This document shows positions 63,852 through 64,000 of a stretch of DNA of 64,000 nucleotides, in pieces. Position 1 is the stretch's first letter; each line of letters opens with the position of its first letter. Made by a program: the position numbers and the translations under genes. The notes beneath the pieces are model-generated. The model saw only the letters and a list, made by a program, of their open reading frames with translations. It searched no databases and had not been told where the DNA came from. The stretch is from the NCBI GenBank assembly GCA_964494085.1, contig CAZBQJ010000001.1, forward strand, positions 124,001 to 188,000, read 5' to 3'. This DNA comes from CAZBQJ01 sp964494085 (GTDB lineage: Bacteria; Patescibacteriota; Gracilibacteria; UBA1369).

Positions 63852-64000
63852 ATGCTCAACAAAACTCAACGACTTTCCACCAATCGTATTTCCTGGCTGC
63901 TCAAAAAGGGCTTCAAATTCAGCAATGAATGGTTTTCTCTGAAATTTCATCTCAACAAAGAGCCTCATAGTCGCTATAGTATAGTGGTTAGCAAGAAGAT
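63852..64000 (+). CDS. rnpA: Ribonuclease P protein component, N-terminal part (runs off the window)
   Basis: 49 residues visible: starts MLNKTQRLSTNRISWLLKKG and ends SRYSIVVSKK at the edge. The order after rpmH and the beginning of the S-x-x-F/VVSKK strand before the RNR motif identify it. The RNA subunit gene is 15 kb away in the same orientation. Confidence 0.85.
   Translation, partial: MLNKTQRLSTNRISWLLKKGFKFSNEWFSLKFHLNKEPHSRYSIVVSKK

Noticed and set aside
1..64000. Alternative genetic code with UGA as an amino acid
   Set aside because: UGA ends several well-recognised genes at the correct family length, including the RlmL-like and 28430 genes.
1..64000. CRISPR arrays, transposases, integrases, phage genes
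   Set aside because: None was found on either strand; the only repeat of note is the 37-bp pair at 32 kb.

Overview
The window looks like part of a chromosome from a small-genome bacterium of the Patescibacteria (Candidate Phyla Radiation). The evidence is indirect: short intergenic gaps, few Shine-Dalgarno sequences, a fermentative carbon route built on phosphoketolase, acetate kinase and phosphotransacetylase, a type IV pilus minor-pilin operon, and a row of VirB2-like small membrane proteins. Stop codons of all three types end well-recognised genes (for example TGA ends the rlmL-like gene), so the standard bacterial code applies. I cannot place the lineage more precisely, because no 16S rRNA or ribosomal protein operon is present.

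Layout. 1-7.7 kb (minus strand): a three-gene set (VWA/zincin protein, AAA+ ATPase, small coiled-coil protein), followed by clpB, which has its own promoter and a CIRCE heat-shock operator. 7.7-9.6 kb: rRNA methyltransferase and exonuclease III. 9.6-17.3 kb: LOG-family protein, transketolase, glucose-6-phosphate isomerase, transaldolase, a lone response regulator and phosphoketolase. 17.4-22.5 kb: tRNA dihydrouridine synthase, two small zincins, an EVE protein and typA. 22.6-25.5 kb: MgtC-like membrane protein, FtsQ-like protein and a DUF1290 protein. 26.2-30.0 kb: pilT and five tandem T4SS-pilin-like genes. 30-42.3 kb (minus strand): metG, two very unusual hypothetical proteins that look like one gene split by a 62-bp insertion, and an operon of PilN, PilO, PilC and four prepilin/PilX-type proteins. 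42.4-47.8 kb: RNHCP protein, tilS, ftsH, hsp20, galU and a TPR protein. 47.9-48.5 kb: RNase P RNA. 48.5-54.5 kb: DUF4256 protein, sugar transferase, secA, a small membrane protein and a GNAT enzyme. 54.5-57 kb: ftsK. 57-61.5 kb: zinc-ribbon protein, coiled-coil lipoprotein candidate, pta, ackA and a diacylglycerol glucosyltransferase-like enzyme. 61.5-64 kb: a degenerate PP2C/beta-propeller membrane protein, rpmH and the start of rnpA.

How the genes work together. Pgi, transketolase and transaldolase interconvert sugar phosphates. Phosphoketolase cleaves xylulose-5-P or fructose-6-P to acetyl phosphate. Acetate kinase makes ATP from it, and phosphotransacetylase links it to acetyl-CoA. GalU, the sugar transferase and the diacylglycerol glycosyltransferase point to glycolipid and surface polysaccharide synthesis. 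PilT, PilN/O/C and the prepilins form part of a type IV pilus machine; PilB, PilM and PilD are not in this window. Quality control and stress are represented by ClpB, FtsH, Hsp20 and the uncharacterised AAA+/VWA pair.

The most unusual items are the apparently split ~1,362-residue repeat protein, the five-gene VirB2-like array beside pilT, the AAA+/VWA-zincin set, a PP2C-like protein lacking canonical catalytic residues, and a recurring promoter geometry in which a -10 hexamer ends exactly 6 nt before the ATG (leaderless mRNAs). No rRNA, tRNA, CRISPR array, insertion sequence or prophage was seen. No gene-free stretch longer than 300 bases exists other than the one holding RNase P RNA.
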